A DNA stretch of 64,000 bases from Chitinophagaceae bacterium (GCA_947446645.1 CANFHA010000017.1:1-64000); one strand, 5' to 3'. Shown: positions 8,621-17,780, counted from the stretch's first letter. The notes: generated by a model from the letters alone, not told the origin. Program-made: numbers and translations.

Positions 8621-10069
8621 CTAAAGTTTATGTGTTACAATTACATCGTTTTCGAAATTCTGAAACCGCTTTCTCAATTGTTCTTTCAATCCCTCCTTTA
8701 CACCTTCTTCCTTAATAAAACTATAATCAATGCTATTGAAAACAAACTGCTTTATTTCCTTGTAGGGGATATCCTGGTAGCGACGGGCCAGCAGCACGTA
8801 CTGGCGCGTCAGGTTGGTTCTCAGTACTCCTGCATCATCTGTGCAGATCACTATGGGCACGCCTGCATTTCTGTACAACTCTATAGGGTGCTCGTCATTT
8901 TTTACCTTCAAAATAAACTCATTGCTTCCCAGGTTTATCTCTATGGGTATGCCACTACCGGCCATGTATTTCAGCAGGTCCTGACTTTTGGATTCGTAGG
9001 GTAAGTCTACGCCGTGGCCTATACGGCTGGCGCCGGCTGTCCTTACGGCAGCATTTATATGCCAGGTAAGCTCTTCGGGTTTCACCATGCCCAGCGCCAG
9101 CTCGCCGGCATGCATTGCATACTTTACTGCAGGGTATTTATTGTGCAGGTATTTGTACATCTGCATATGCAGCCAGTAGTCCCGCATGGATATTTCATTG
9201 TCTTCGGGTGCCACAATGTTTACGCCTACGATCAACGAACAGGTATTGGCGGATTCAAACGCTACAATAAGGTTTTTGAAAACATCGGTTGGAGGGATAA
9301 CGCGCACTACAAAGTTCTGGTAGCGCATTGTGAACGTGGAGTCATCTATACCAAGACCATAGTGCATTTTTTTCACCACATCATTGTTGAACGCTGTGGC
9401 GCATGCCTTGGCATTCCGGTCTTCTATCTGGCGGTACAGCTTGTCCAGTATTTCATTTGTCTTTGATTCATCACGGTTAGCCTGGGCTGCCCCAAGCTGG
9501 CTGTTAAAAGTAGTATCCAGGCCTTTTATGTTGCTGCAATGAATGGTCGTAAGCATGGTCTCTATATAGCTTACGTTCTCGCTTTTTGCCCTTCGCTTTA
9601 GTTCCAGTAAGCCAGTGTCTAATCTGCCGGGACCATCATTGGCGATGTTAAAGGCAGGGAATGTCTCGAAAAATTGCTTATCCGATGGATTGCTTATGCC
9701 GTTGTAATCCTTTACAGACCATTTCTGTATCAGCTTTTGTTTGAATGCCGTGAGTAGCCCCCGCTCCTTCAGATTGGAAAAGCGTACCCAGTTTTTATCA
9801 TTTGCAGGCGCTTTTTCCCGCACTTCCAGCGTGCTTTCATTTATCGCGAAGTCCTGCTGCACTACATAACTGATATAGGTTTCGGCATAGACCGATCCGC
9901 TGAAATGGTGGTGCAGGTCGCCACCCTTGGGCATGGCAGAAAAAAAAGCGGTAAGTGCTGCGGTGTTATTATTGATGCCAGTCAGGTAGTTACCAACCTT
10001 AGTTTCACTTGTCTGCCCCCATGAGGGGCAGGCAAGTGAAAGACATAAAATAAATATCAGTTTATTCAT
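8621..10069 (-). CDS. Exported adenosine deaminase-family protein
   Basis: A metal-dependent deaminase, 482 residues from the ATG at 10069. A longer frame begins 15 bp earlier, but MNKLIFILCLSLACPSWGQ is a clean signal peptide. The ADA motifs are present in order: GDLHHHFSGSVY (zinc-binding HxH near the N terminus), YAMHAGE, ASRIGHGVDLP and VICTDDAGVL (the catalytic Asp pair). The spacing and the long N-terminal segment before the ADA barrel resemble ADGF/CECR1-type and other long deaminases rather than the housekeeping cytosolic enzyme. The likely reaction is adenosine to inosine plus ammonia in the periplasm or outside the cell, perhaps for nucleoside scavenging. The substrate is inferred. 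The HEAT-repeat gene follows at 38 bp. Confidence 0.88.
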   Translation of the reverse strand: MNKLIFILCLSLACPSWGQTSETKVGNYLTGINNNTAALTAFFSAMPKGGDLHHHFSGSVYAETYISYVVQQDFAINESTLEVREKAPANDKNWVRFSNLKERGLLTAFKQKLIQKWSVKDYNGISNPSDKQFFETFPAFNIANDGPGRLDTGLLELKRRAKSENVSYIETMLTTIHCSNIKGLDTTFNSQLGAAQANRDESKTNEILDKLYRQIEDRNAKACATAFNNDVVKKMHYGLGIDDSTFTMRYQNFVVRVIPPTDVFKNLIVAFESANTCSLIVGVNIVAPEDNEISMRDYWLHMQMYKYLHNKYPAVKYAMHAGELALGMVKPEELTWHINAAVRTAGASRIGHGVDLPYESKSQDLLKYMAGSGIPIEINLGSNEFILKVKNDEHPIELYRNAGVPIVICTDDAGVLRTNLTRQYVLLARRYQDIPYKEIKQFVFNSIDYSFIKEEGVKEGLKEQLRKRFQNFENDVIVTHKL

Positions 10070-10144
10070 GTACTGGTAATACAAAATAGGCTATACAATG
10101 CTGGCTGTATACGCGGTAATTAAGAAAGGGTAGCGTTACCGGGT

Positions 10145-10579
10145 TTAGTTGATTCCCAGCAGTTCTACCTCAAATATCAGTGTGCTGTTCGGTCCTATCA
10201 CACCGCCCATCTGCCTGTCGCCATAAGCAAGGTGTGGTGGTATGAAAAAACGCCATTTGCTTCCGGTTGGCATTAACTGTACACCTTCTGTCCAGCCCTT
10301 AATTACCTGGCTCAACGGGAACGATGCCGGCTTGCCCCTCTGTACAGAACTGTCGAATATACTGCCGTCGATCATGGTGCCATGATAATGGCAGGTCACT
10401 GTATTGTAGGCTGTTGGCTTAGGGCCTGTGCCTTCTGTGATCACTTCATACTGCAGTCCGCTTGGCAATGCTGTTACGCCTGGTTTCTGCTTGTTGGCGT
10501 CAAGGAAGTCCTGGCCCGCCTTCAGGTTTGCTGCTGATTTTTCTTCTTTCATCTTAAATAGTTTATCGCTGAGACTCAT
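10145..10579 (-). CDS. FKBP-type peptidyl-prolyl cis-trans isomerase
   Basis: A 144-residue isomerase starting at the ATG at 10579 (MSLSDKLFKMKEEK). The frame extends 42 bp further, but the extra residues look like untranslated leader. A helical N-terminal segment (residues 5-40) is followed by the FKBP domain: GLQYEVITEGTGPKP, VTCHYHGTMIDGSIFDSS, FPLSQVIKGWTEGVQLMP and FFIPPHLAYGDR, ending STLIFEVELLGIN. The pattern is that of FkpA/FklB-type enzymes that speed proline isomerisation in folding. No signal peptide is seen, so it should act in the cytoplasm. A TACTTTTG element on the minus strand (10599-10606) may be its -7 box. Confidence 0.92.
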   Translation of the reverse strand: MSLSDKLFKMKEEKSAANLKAGQDFLDANKQKPGVTALPSGLQYEVITEGTGPKPTAYNTVTCHYHGTMIDGSIFDSSVQRGKPASFPLSQVIKGWTEGVQLMPTGSKWRFFIPPHLAYGDRQMGGVIGPNSTLIFEVELLGIN

Positions 10580-10746
10580 GACTTTAAATTTCAGGGTGCA
10601 AAAGTAGGTAAAATTAACCAATAGTTAACTGATTGAATATTTTTTGGATTATTATGTAGTGTCTTTACTGCTAGTGACCATTATTCGGTCGTGCACTTTA
10701 AATTTGAATGTGTAGAACTACTGCGACTTGTAAATGACTGAAATCA

Positions 10747-10776
10747 TTGGCCCAAGTATATTTTACGGTAACTTTG
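10747..10776 (+). promoter_or_regulatory. Bacteroidota-type promoter
   Basis: TTG at 10747-10749 and TAACTTTG at 10769-10776 stand 19 bp apart, matching the -33/-7 consensus. The gene at 10798 starts 21 bp downstream, so the 5' leader would be very short. Confidence 0.65.
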
Positions 10777-10797
10777 TGGCCCATAAAGAGATAATAG

Positions 10798-11658
10798 ATG
10801 AAGTTGAATAGTAAAGTGCTACTGGCTGTTTTAAGTATTATACTAATGACAGTTTCTGAAGGAAAGGCGCAAACGAAGTCTAAGAAGAAACATAAAACCG
10901 GGTCCATCTATTTTAGCTGGGGGTATAATCAGGAGTCTTACACCCGCTCGTCGATACACGTGAAGCAGGGTGCGCTGGGCAACGACTATGAACTGGTAAA
11001 TGTACGGGCTCAGGACCACCAGGGCTGGAATGACGGCATTACCAATAAAGCGCTTACCATTCCGCAATACAACTATCGCCTTGGCTACTATTTCAATGAA
11101 AAGCAGGACCTGGCAATAGAGCTGAACTTCGACCACACTAAGTACATTGTTTCCGGCAACCAGAATGTGCGCGTTAAAGGAACTTTTGGCAACAGGTCTG
11201 TGGACTCCTCAGTATTATATTCTGAGCAGACAGGAAATTATTACTTCCTCAACAATGGCGCTAATTTTTTTCTGTTCAACATCGTAAAGCGTGTTGGGCT
11301 ATATCATGTTCCCAGTAACAATGTGCGGGTAGATCTTACCGGCAAAGTGGGTATAGGCCCGGTGATACCGCACGTTGAAAATAGCTTTTTCGGTAATCGT
11401 AACGACCCTCATTTTCAGCTTGGTGGCTGGAATACGGGTGTAGAACTCGCGCTTCGGGTAACAATAATGAAATACGGCTACCTGGAATTTTCGCAGAAGC
11501 TGGACTACGCACGCTATAGCCACCTGAAAATATATGAGGGCGAAGCCCGCCAGGCCTTCGGCACTTATGAGTCTATTCTTAGTCTTGGGTTCATATTGCC
11601 CACCACTAAGGGCAACTGGATGTTTCATAAAGAAGCAACCGCTGCAAAAGATAAATAA
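10798..11658 (+). CDS. Outer-membrane beta-barrel-like protein
   Basis: A 286-residue exported protein. The signal peptide is MKLNSKVLLAVLSIILMTVSEGKAQ, with cleavage after KAQ. The mature part shows alternating aromatic/polar strands (SIYFSWGYNQESYTRSS, YNYRLGYYFNEKQDLAIELNF, YLEFSQKLDYARYSHLKI) of an outer-membrane barrel, though it does not end in the classic terminal Phe. This looks like a Bacteroidota family of uncharacterised barrel proteins. It has its own promoter. The role is unknown. Confidence 0.65.
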   Translation: MKLNSKVLLAVLSIILMTVSEGKAQTKSKKKHKTGSIYFSWGYNQESYTRSSIHVKQGALGNDYELVNVRAQDHQGWNDGITNKALTIPQYNYRLGYYFNEKQDLAIELNFDHTKYIVSGNQNVRVKGTFGNRSVDSSVLYSEQTGNYYFLNNGANFFLFNIVKRVGLYHVPSNNVRVDLTGKVGIGPVIPHVENSFFGNRNDPHFQLGGWNTGVELALRVTIMKYGYLEFSQKLDYARYSHLKIYEGEARQAFGTYESILSLGFILPTTKGNWMFHKEATAAKDK

Positions 11659-11723
11659 ATAGCGCCGGGATCGAAGGCCAAGAAACTTGGCTATTCACTA
11701 CAGTACTCTAATTACCGAATTGA

Positions 11724-12998
11724 CTAAGCCTTATATGGATTCTCAATAAACTTAACCATTGCAGGTATAAGTTCCGGGCTAAGTGGCAGTTGAGGATCTT
11801 TGTAAGTAGCCATGTTTTTCGCGCGGTCAGCCGGTGACTGTTTGAGCGGGTGGTTCATGCCTTCTATTATTTTCAGTTTGGCTCCCGGGCGTGCCTTCTT
11901 TAGTTCGTCCGCTTCGTTTACTTCCACCTGCATATCAGTTGTTCCCTGCAGAATGAGTACAGGTATAGTCAGTTTCTTTATCTCCTGTCGTGGCTCATAA
12001 TTCAGCCACGAGATCATATAGGGCTGCACCGAAGGGCGGAACAGCGACAGCAATGCGGGATTTACCTTTTTTACCATCAAGCCCTTATTAAGGCTATCAA
12101 ATATAATTTTAGCCTCAGTAGCCAGTTCGGCTGACTGCACGCGAAGCTGCTTTTCGATTATTTTATCGGCACGCTGCGCAATACCAGCTATGGAGATAAA
12201 CCCAGCTACGGGCTCCTTCCTGGCTGCGAGCATACCTACCAGTGATCCCTCGCTGTGGCCTGCAACAATTATTTTTGAAAACCGCGTATCACCTTTCAGC
12301 AGTTTTATATAGCTGGCAGCATCATTTACCATGTCTTCAAAGCTGGTACTGTCTTCCGACTTTGTTGCTTCTACGCTTTCACCTACACCGCGTTTGTCAT
12401 AACGCAGGGTGGCAATGCCCGCAAGGTACAGAGAGTCAGCTATCTGCTTGTAGGTGTTCGTATTCAAGCCTCCAGCTTCTGAATTGCCGCTACGGTCGGT
12501 AGGGCCAGAACCTGCGATAAGCAGCACTACCGGTACTTTGCCGCCGGTTTGCGGCATCATCAGTGTGCCATAGATGTTTCCGCTTTTTGTTTGTAGCACC
12601 ACGTTTGATTTCTCTTTCAGCAGGCTACTTGTATCTTCGCTGTATGGGTTGAAGCGGAATGATTCCAACCTGTTCTGCTTGTCAAGGGACACTATCAAGG
12701 ATAGGGTAGCCTTTGCAAATACCATTTTGTAGTAGCTGGCTCCGTGCTCTTCTTTTTTGAACTGGTAGCTCTGTACCTGGCCCAGCTGAGATGTAAGCTG
12801 TGTAAAGGTCTGCCTGGTTTTATCAAGCGGCATCAGCGCCTTCGATCGGTCAGACAGCATTGCATATATGCTATCCGACTGCTGGTGATTATAAAAATTC
12901 TGGAACTTGTTCACGGCGGCATCTACATCGGCATGGCTTTGCGCAAACACAGGTGCGCAAATGGCGGTCGCAGCAATAGCCAAAAATATATTTTTCAT
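11724..12998 (-). CDS. Exported alpha/beta hydrolase with DUF3887 domain
   Basis: About 424 residues from the ATG at 12998 (MKNIFLAIAATAICAPVFAQ, a Sec signal); an ATG at 13007 is also possible. Residues about 20-115 resemble DUF3887, a small cystatin/NTF2-like domain often fused to hydrolases. The rest is a serine alpha/beta hydrolase. It has the oxyanion stretch VLLIAGSGPTDRSGNS, the nucleophile elbow GHSEGSLVG, an Asp in LQGTTDMQVEVNEA and a His in IEGMNHPLKQ. It resembles YqjL-type or prolyl-oligopeptidase-like esterases, so ester or peptide hydrolysis in the periplasm is likely. The gene lies after the S41 protease on the same strand (about 50 bp), perhaps in one unit. Confidence 0.88.
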   Translation of the reverse strand: MKNIFLAIAATAICAPVFAQSHADVDAAVNKFQNFYNHQQSDSIYAMLSDRSKALMPLDKTRQTFTQLTSQLGQVQSYQFKKEEHGASYYKMVFAKATLSLIVSLDKQNRLESFRFNPYSEDTSSLLKEKSNVVLQTKSGNIYGTLMMPQTGGKVPVVLLIAGSGPTDRSGNSEAGGLNTNTYKQIADSLYLAGIATLRYDKRGVGESVEATKSEDSTSFEDMVNDAASYIKLLKGDTRFSKIIVAGHSEGSLVGMLAARKEPVAGFISIAGIAQRADKIIEKQLRVQSAELATEAKIIFDSLNKGLMVKKVNPALLSLFRPSVQPYMISWLNYEPRQEIKKLTIPVLILQGTTDMQVEVNEADELKKARPGAKLKIIEGMNHPLKQSPADRAKNMATYKDPQLPLSPELIPAMVKFIENPYKA

Positions 12999-13048
12999 AA
13001 TGTTCATTTGATTCAAGAAAGTATAATTTTCTTTTCTGCAATATACGG

Positions 13049-15322
13049 CTACCCTTTAATTATTTTCTCAGCCTCATCCATCAATTCATCTTTGCCGTCT
13101 TTTATACCTTGCAGGGTAGGCTTTACAACCTTATCTATTTTTACGCCTTTACGCTGGGTTTCAGTCCCATCAGGATAGAGTATGCCCAGGCCGGAGAACA
13201 TGGTGCGGATACCACCTGGCAGCATAATGGCTGAGACATCTCCATCTGCACCGGCTGTTGTGCTACCTATCACGGTTGCTCCCGGCACGGTTGATAGCGC
13301 CATAGTTGTATATTCAGCCTGGCTCTGAGTGGTGGCATTCACTATGATCACTGTTTTTCCCTTAAAGTGGCGTAGGTTAAGCCCTCCATTCCTTGCGCCT
13401 TTCTCGTACCTGAAACAGCCGGGGTAGCTCATATCGGGAGCCGTAAACTTTACAAAGCGCGATGGCCTTCCTTTTAGCCAACGGCCATAGGTGAATGGCA
13501 TAAAGGTGGATGGATAGCACCGCATATCTATAATAACCCCTTTTGTATGTCTGAATAGTGATTTAATATCGCCGATATCATCGTCAGTAAGGTTGGCCGG
13601 GTACAGATAGCCAATATTGCCCGGTAGTATTGTATATCCTTTATCGCCTGTGTTTTTCCGCTTTACATTCTCTAGTTCTATCCGCTGCGCAGGTACTTCT
13701 ATCTTGTCATTGCCGCGCCTTATTGTGAGGGTTGCATCTGCCTTATTACTGCGTAGCAGGAAGCCGTATGTGGCAGGCTGGTCGCGGAGCTGGGTTTCGT
13801 AGTTTGATGCCGGTGTTACCTCCAGGTATTTATGCACCAGCTCATCAACCGGCACGTTATCTATTCTTTCTATTACATCTCCTTTTTTTATTGTTTCCTG
13901 CACCAGGGGGCTATTGCTATAGTAATCGGTTACCACCAATTTGTTATCAATAAATGTTGCTTCAACCGGCAATATCAGACGGCCCTTCAGGTTTTCCAGC
14001 TGGTTGCCGCCGCCCCATATGTTGGCATGCGTGTCGTGTATGCGGCTTATAAGCTTGAGGCAAGCCCGCTGATACTGTAGCGTGTCGGCTGCATTCCAGA
14101 AGAGAGGCACGAATTCAGCCAGCACCTTGTTCCAGTCTTCCCCGATCAGGTGTTTGTCGGGAAAGAAATATTGCACCATGTTCCAATAGCGGTACAGTGC
14201 CAGAAGCCTTATGCCGGCATCCGGGTAGCTGCTTTTTGCATATCCGCGCTCATGTAGAAATACGGGGTTGCCGGTTCCGGCATTTGGCGCTACATAGTAC
14301 TGCCGCTTCTCGTTCAGCCTGTTGAGCCTGATGTAATCGAGTTTGGCCGTCAGTGTTGCCGGCAGATTGTCGTTAGCGAACAAGCAGCCAAAGTCTGGAA
14401 GCAACTTCATTTTTTTCGTATCATCAAGATCGCAGTCGCAGCATGATCTGCATACCGGAGGTCGGCCAAAATCATCTACCCAAACCTCCATTTCATGGTT
14501 TGCTGCTGCGAGATCTTTGGCATTGAGCACCTTGGGTAGCACCCTGCACAGTTCTGCATCCATGTTGTAGCCGCCGGCAGCAACACCGGCATGATAATAT
14601 TTTAAGAAGCCCCACAGCATGCCCAGATTGTTGAGCGCCTTTATTTTGTTGTCATTCAGCGGTGTGGCAGTAATGCCTGATGCTTGAGTAAATGCGGTAT
14701 CATTATCGGCAGCATAGCTGGACCGGGTAGCGGTATATGGCTGCGCAATGGCAATGTCTTTACCGTCTATCGTCAGCTTTAAATTGTCTAGCCAAACTTT
14801 GCCGCTACCCACTATAAGACCGCCGAAGTATATAGCTTTTACTTTGTCAGGGTCGTAGCTAAGATCTATTGAATATTCCTTCCAATCCGTAGTGCCTTTC
14901 ACAGGCCTGTTCATCATGTTGTCAAATCCAAGGTTTTCGTTGGCTTCTCCATCAAGTCTCATCCACAGCCAGGCTCCGGTGCCTGCCACATGCTCCGTTT
15001 TTACGTAGCCTGTGAGTTTAATATGCTTCCCCTTAAATACTTGGTTTACGCGGTACACCACGGGTGTCCATGGGCGGTAGCCCTGGGTCCAGTCTATCAG
15101 CAGCGAATAGCGCCCGCTATACTTCGTTACCGAATCAGCCTGGTATGCCTTGGTGGTGTCACTATTAGTACCATTCTGGTCGCGTACCGTACCAAAGCCC
15201 CAGCCAGCTGGCCTGCCATTATGGTCTAGTTGTTCAAAGTCCAGATTGTATACTGGCACAGGCTGCGCATGACCGGCGATTGCAGCAAGGCAGAGGGCGG
15301 CAACTAAGAGCAGTTTATACAT
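13049..15322 (-). CDS. Exported S41-family peptidase
   Basis: A 757-residue protein. Its signal is MYKLLLVAALCLAAIAGHAQ. Residues about 22-190 form a carbohydrate-binding-like jelly roll (YNLDFEQLDHNGRPAGWGF, KVWLDNLKLTIDG). A helical region follows, then a PDZ-like segment (KGDVIERIDNVPVDELVH, about residues 480-520). The C-terminal tail-specific protease domain has GVIIDMRCYP and the nucleophile region VNATTQSQAEYTTMAL. The layout matches Bacteroidota tricorn/CtpA-like S41 proteins. It should cleave proteins at or outside the inner membrane. An unusual Cys-rich piece, PPVCRSCCDCDLDD (about residue 290), may bind a metal or form disulphides. Confidence 0.88.
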   Translation of the reverse strand: MYKLLLVAALCLAAIAGHAQPVPVYNLDFEQLDHNGRPAGWGFGTVRDQNGTNSDTTKAYQADSVTKYSGRYSLLIDWTQGYRPWTPVVYRVNQVFKGKHIKLTGYVKTEHVAGTGAWLWMRLDGEANENLGFDNMMNRPVKGTTDWKEYSIDLSYDPDKVKAIYFGGLIVGSGKVWLDNLKLTIDGKDIAIAQPYTATRSSYAADNDTAFTQASGITATPLNDNKIKALNNLGMLWGFLKYYHAGVAAGGYNMDAELCRVLPKVLNAKDLAAANHEMEVWVDDFGRPPVCRSCCDCDLDDTKKMKLLPDFGCLFANDNLPATLTAKLDYIRLNRLNEKRQYYVAPNAGTGNPVFLHERGYAKSSYPDAGIRLLALYRYWNMVQYFFPDKHLIGEDWNKVLAEFVPLFWNAADTLQYQRACLKLISRIHDTHANIWGGGNQLENLKGRLILPVEATFIDNKLVVTDYYSNSPLVQETIKKGDVIERIDNVPVDELVHKYLEVTPASNYETQLRDQPATYGFLLRSNKADATLTIRRGNDKIEVPAQRIELENVKRKNTGDKGYTILPGNIGYLYPANLTDDDIGDIKSLFRHTKGVIIDMRCYPSTFMPFTYGRWLKGRPSRFVKFTAPDMSYPGCFRYEKGARNGGLNLRHFKGKTVIIVNATTQSQAEYTTMALSTVPGATVIGSTTAGADGDVSAIMLPGGIRTMFSGLGILYPDGTETQRKGVKIDKVVKPTLQGIKDGKDELMDEAEKIIKG

Positions 15323-15400
15323 GCGGACCTTGTTTGGATATTGCAGTGACGAATGTAGTATTTATGCACAAGAAACCAAGGTGATAATACGCTCAAAAAC

Positions 15401-15434
15401 GGAAAAGCCCCTCGCTTTCGCAAGAGGCTTTTCC
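15401..15434 (-). terminator. Intrinsic terminator of rplY
   Basis: GGAAAAGCC (15401-15409) pairs with GGCTTTTCC (15426-15434), with further partial pairing inside. Read on the minus strand it ends in CCGTTTTTG, a T-run. It lies 18 bp past rplY and separates it from the S41 gene. Confidence 0.8.
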
Positions 15435-15451
15435 TGATATTTATTATGTTA

Positions 15452-16096
15452 TTATTTCTTAGCTGCAGGTTTAGCTGCTGCTGCTGCAGGAGCTGCCGCT
15501 GCCTTGCCTGCAGGAGCCTTAGCTGCTGCTGCTTCAGTATCAGCCTGGCGCAGTGCGCGGGTAGTAACTACAGATGCAACCGGGATACGTGGTGAGTTAA
15601 GTATCTCAATGTTTTCTGCTACTACTTCCTGTACACGTATGTTGCCGTGTAGCTGCAGGTTAGTGATGTCAACTTCAATGCTCTCCCTAAGGTGCTTTGG
15701 ATAAGTGCGCACATTCAGAGATTTCAATTTCAGTTCCAGGCGTCCACCGTCTTTTACGCCCTGTGCCTGGCCTGTAAATTTCAGCGGCATTGTAGCCACA
15801 ACTTTGCGGTCTTCTACCAGTTCCAGGAAGTCAATGTGGTTGAGTTCGTCAGTAACTACATCAAACTGGATGTCTTTCATGATCGTCCTGTAAGTTTTGC
15901 CTTCTACAGAAATCTCTGCTATCTGGAACTCAGGAGTGTACACAAGTGTACGGAAATCCATAACAGGAGCACTGAAATGGATGGTTTCGTTACCACCGTA
16001 GATAACGGCCGGTACACGGTCTTCAGAACGAACCTGGCGTGTAGCTTTTTTACCAAGATCGCTTCTTTTTTTACCTTCAATTTTTACACTTTTCAT
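15452..16096 (-). CDS. rplY: 50S ribosomal protein L25/general stress protein Ctc
   Basis: A 214-residue L25 of the long CTC type, which binds 5S rRNA. The N-terminal L25 domain (MKSVKIEGKKRSDLGKKATR, residues 1-95) is followed by the TL5-type C-terminal beta domain (to about 185). A final stretch of nearly pure Ala, Lys and Pro (about residues 187-214, KAPAGKAAAAPAAAAAKP) is an added low-complexity tail seen in many Bacteroidota L25 proteins. The neighbour prs upstream on the same strand is a conserved pairing. The usual third partner, pth, is absent here; a terminator follows instead. Confidence 0.95.
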   Translation of the reverse strand: MKSVKIEGKKRSDLGKKATRQVRSEDRVPAVIYGGNETIHFSAPVMDFRTLVYTPEFQIAEISVEGKTYRTIMKDIQFDVVTDELNHIDFLELVEDRKVVATMPLKFTGQAQGVKDGGRLELKLKSLNVRTYPKHLRESIEVDITNLQLHGNIRVQEVVAENIEILNSPRIPVASVVTTRALRQADTEAAAAKAPAGKAAAAPAAAAAKPAAKK

Positions 16097-16214
16097 TTGT
16101 AGTGTTTTGCTATTTCAATACGGGCGATCTTCCGCCAAACATCCGGACTGAAATCTTTTTTAATAATTAAGGTTCCCTTTGTGGGGGCGGATTTTTTTGT
16201 ATAAACAGTCGTTG

Positions 16215-16330
16215 TATTAATTTAAAAATTTGAGAATTTGAAAATGTGCAATTCTCATATTATTCTACTACTTTTATTCTTACGCTACACCAATTTTCAA
16301 ATTTGCACATCTTCAAATTTTCAAATTGTA
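16215..16330. repeat. Facing period-7 AT-rich repeats between rplY and prs
   Basis: AATTTGAGAATTTGAAAATG (about 16227-16246) and, in inverse orientation, CAAATTTGCACATCTTCAAA and TTTTCAAATTG (about 16298-16328) share TTTGAAA-type heptads and the word GTGCAA/TTGCAC. They form a large imperfect inverted repeat across about 100 bp just past the 3' end of prs. Confidence 0.6.
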
Positions 16331-16331
16331 T

Positions 16332-17276
16332 CTATTTGCGGTTACTATGTATAAACAAAGAACTTATCGATTTATTCTCAAAAGTATTGCGGATGGCTAC
16401 TGCAAACAGTTCGCCGGTCGTTAATACTTTTATTTTACTGCACTCCTGCTTCAGAGGTATCGTATCACAAACTACCAGCTCTTCAAGCTCCGAATTCTCA
16501 ATATTCTGGTAGGCATTGCCACTGAGCACCGGGTGTGTGCAGAATGCCCTTACAGACAACGCACCCCTTTCTTTCAGTATTGCTGCCGACTTGCAAAGTG
16601 TACCAGCCGTATCACAAATATCATCTATCAGCACCACGTTTCTACCGCTTACATCACCTATCACCGTCATGGAAGCAATCTCGTTTGCGCGCTTGCGTTG
16701 CTTGTCGCAGATAACCATATCTGCTTCAAAATACTTGGCTACTTCACGCACCCGGTTAGTACTTCCTACATCGGGGGCCGCAAAGATAAGGTTTTCAATC
16801 TTAAGTTTTTCAATATACGGGATAAAAATAGCGGACGAATCCAGGTGATCCACCGGTATATCAAAAAAACCTTGAATCTGTGGTGCGTGCAGGTCCATGG
16901 TCATTACCCGGTTGGCGCCGGCTTCTGTAAGCAGGTTAGCAACCAGTTTTGATGCAATGGCGACACGAGGTTTGTCCTTCCTGTCCTGGCGTGCAAAGCC
17001 GAAGTAGGGTATTACCGCTGTGATATAGCCTGCCGAAGCCCTGCGCGCGGCATCGATCATCATGAGCAATTCCATGAGGTTATCGGCCGGTGCAAAAGTG
17101 GACTGTACGAGAAAAACATAGTCTCCACGAACAGATTCATTAAAAACAGGCTGAAATTCTCCATCGCTGAATTTTTGAATACTTAGTGCCCCAAGCGGCT
17201 TACCATAGTGTTTTGCAATTTTTTCTGCCAGGTAATTGGAGGCAGTTCCCGAGAATATTTTTACTGAAGAATCCAT
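16332..17276 (-). CDS. prs: Ribose-phosphate pyrophosphokinase
   Basis: About 314 residues from the ATG at 17276 (MDSSVKIFSGTAS); the frame runs 21 bp further. The enzyme makes PRPP from ribose 5-phosphate and ATP for nucleotide, His and Trp synthesis. The class I signatures are clear: FSDGEFQPVFNESVRG, the flexible loop YFGFARQDRKDKPR, the metal-binding DLHAPQIQGFFDIPVDHL, the KQRKRANE loop and the PRPP-binding VLIDDICDTAGTL. A TACCTTTG element on the minus strand (17295-17302) is a probable -7 box, which would put transcription only a few bases before this ATG. It is followed by rplY on the same strand. Confidence 0.95.
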   Translation of the reverse strand: MDSSVKIFSGTASNYLAEKIAKHYGKPLGALSIQKFSDGEFQPVFNESVRGDYVFLVQSTFAPADNLMELLMMIDAARRASAGYITAVIPYFGFARQDRKDKPRVAIASKLVANLLTEAGANRVMTMDLHAPQIQGFFDIPVDHLDSSAIFIPYIEKLKIENLIFAAPDVGSTNRVREVAKYFEADMVICDKQRKRANEIASMTVIGDVSGRNVVLIDDICDTAGTLCKSAAILKERGALSVRAFCTHPVLSGNAYQNIENSELEELVVCDTIPLKQECSKIKVLTTGELFAVAIRNTFENKSISSLFIHSNRK

Positions 17277-17478
17277 TGAGTGCGTTATGGACCGCAAAGG
17301 TAATAAAATCGTAACACGGTTTGGGCGGGTAGTTATTGTTTAATTACTAACAATTTGAGCGGAATTTGCGCCATATTGGCATTACGAGGCTTCATACGCA
17401 ACAATCAAACTTTGCGATTGCATCAGGATTGTTAGGCCGTAGGAATCTATATTCCCGTCTGCCTGACCCATTCAGATT

Positions 17479-17586
17479 TTAGGCCTGCGAAATACTGCTT
17501 ATACTAAAGGCTGCCAGCAATATAAATAAGCAGGTAAAAGCTGCAACTATCAGTCGGTCAGCATATGGAGAATAGGTTTCTTTCAT
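17479..17586 (-). CDS. Possible 35-residue membrane peptide
   Basis: ATG at 17586 opens a 35-codon frame ending TAA: MKETYSPYADRLIVAAF, then TCLFILLAAFSISSISQA. A polar N terminus is followed by one hydrophobic helix long enough to span the membrane. No Shine-Dalgarno sequence is seen, as is normal in this organism, and I found no good promoter. It sits alone in the gap upstream of prs. Short hydrophobic frames arise by chance, so this is only a candidate. Confidence 0.28.
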   Translation of the reverse strand: MKETYSPYADRLIVAAFTCLFILLAAFSISSISQA

Positions 17587-17716
17587 AAATAGAGATTTGA
17601 TCTTGCTATTATAGACGTGTAAAATGAAGGAAACGTTTGGATGGCTTTAATAGTCGTTTCAGACACGGGTGCCTCGACTTCGAACAAAGAAGAACTAGTA
17701 ATAACTGCAAAAAGAT

Positions 17717-17748
17717 GAGCGTATTCCAGTCGATACTGTAATACGCTC
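17717..17748 (-). terminator. Intrinsic terminator of trhO
   Basis: GAGCGTATT (17717-17725) pairs with AATACGCTC (17740-17748), with an inner CAGT/ACTG stem. On the minus strand it is followed by ATCTTTTTG. It lies 32 bp past the trhO stop. Confidence 0.8.
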
Positions 17749-17780
17749 TGTATTCATTTTAAGCTATCCTAATTGCTCTG

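Larger units (their letters stand above)
17277..17780. other. Gene-poor gap between trhO and prs
   Basis: About 500 bp with no confident gene. It holds the trhO terminator at 17717-17748, a possible 35-residue membrane peptide ORF on the minus strand (17479-17586) and the prs -7 box at 17295-17302. I see no structured RNA that I can name. Confidence 0.5.
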
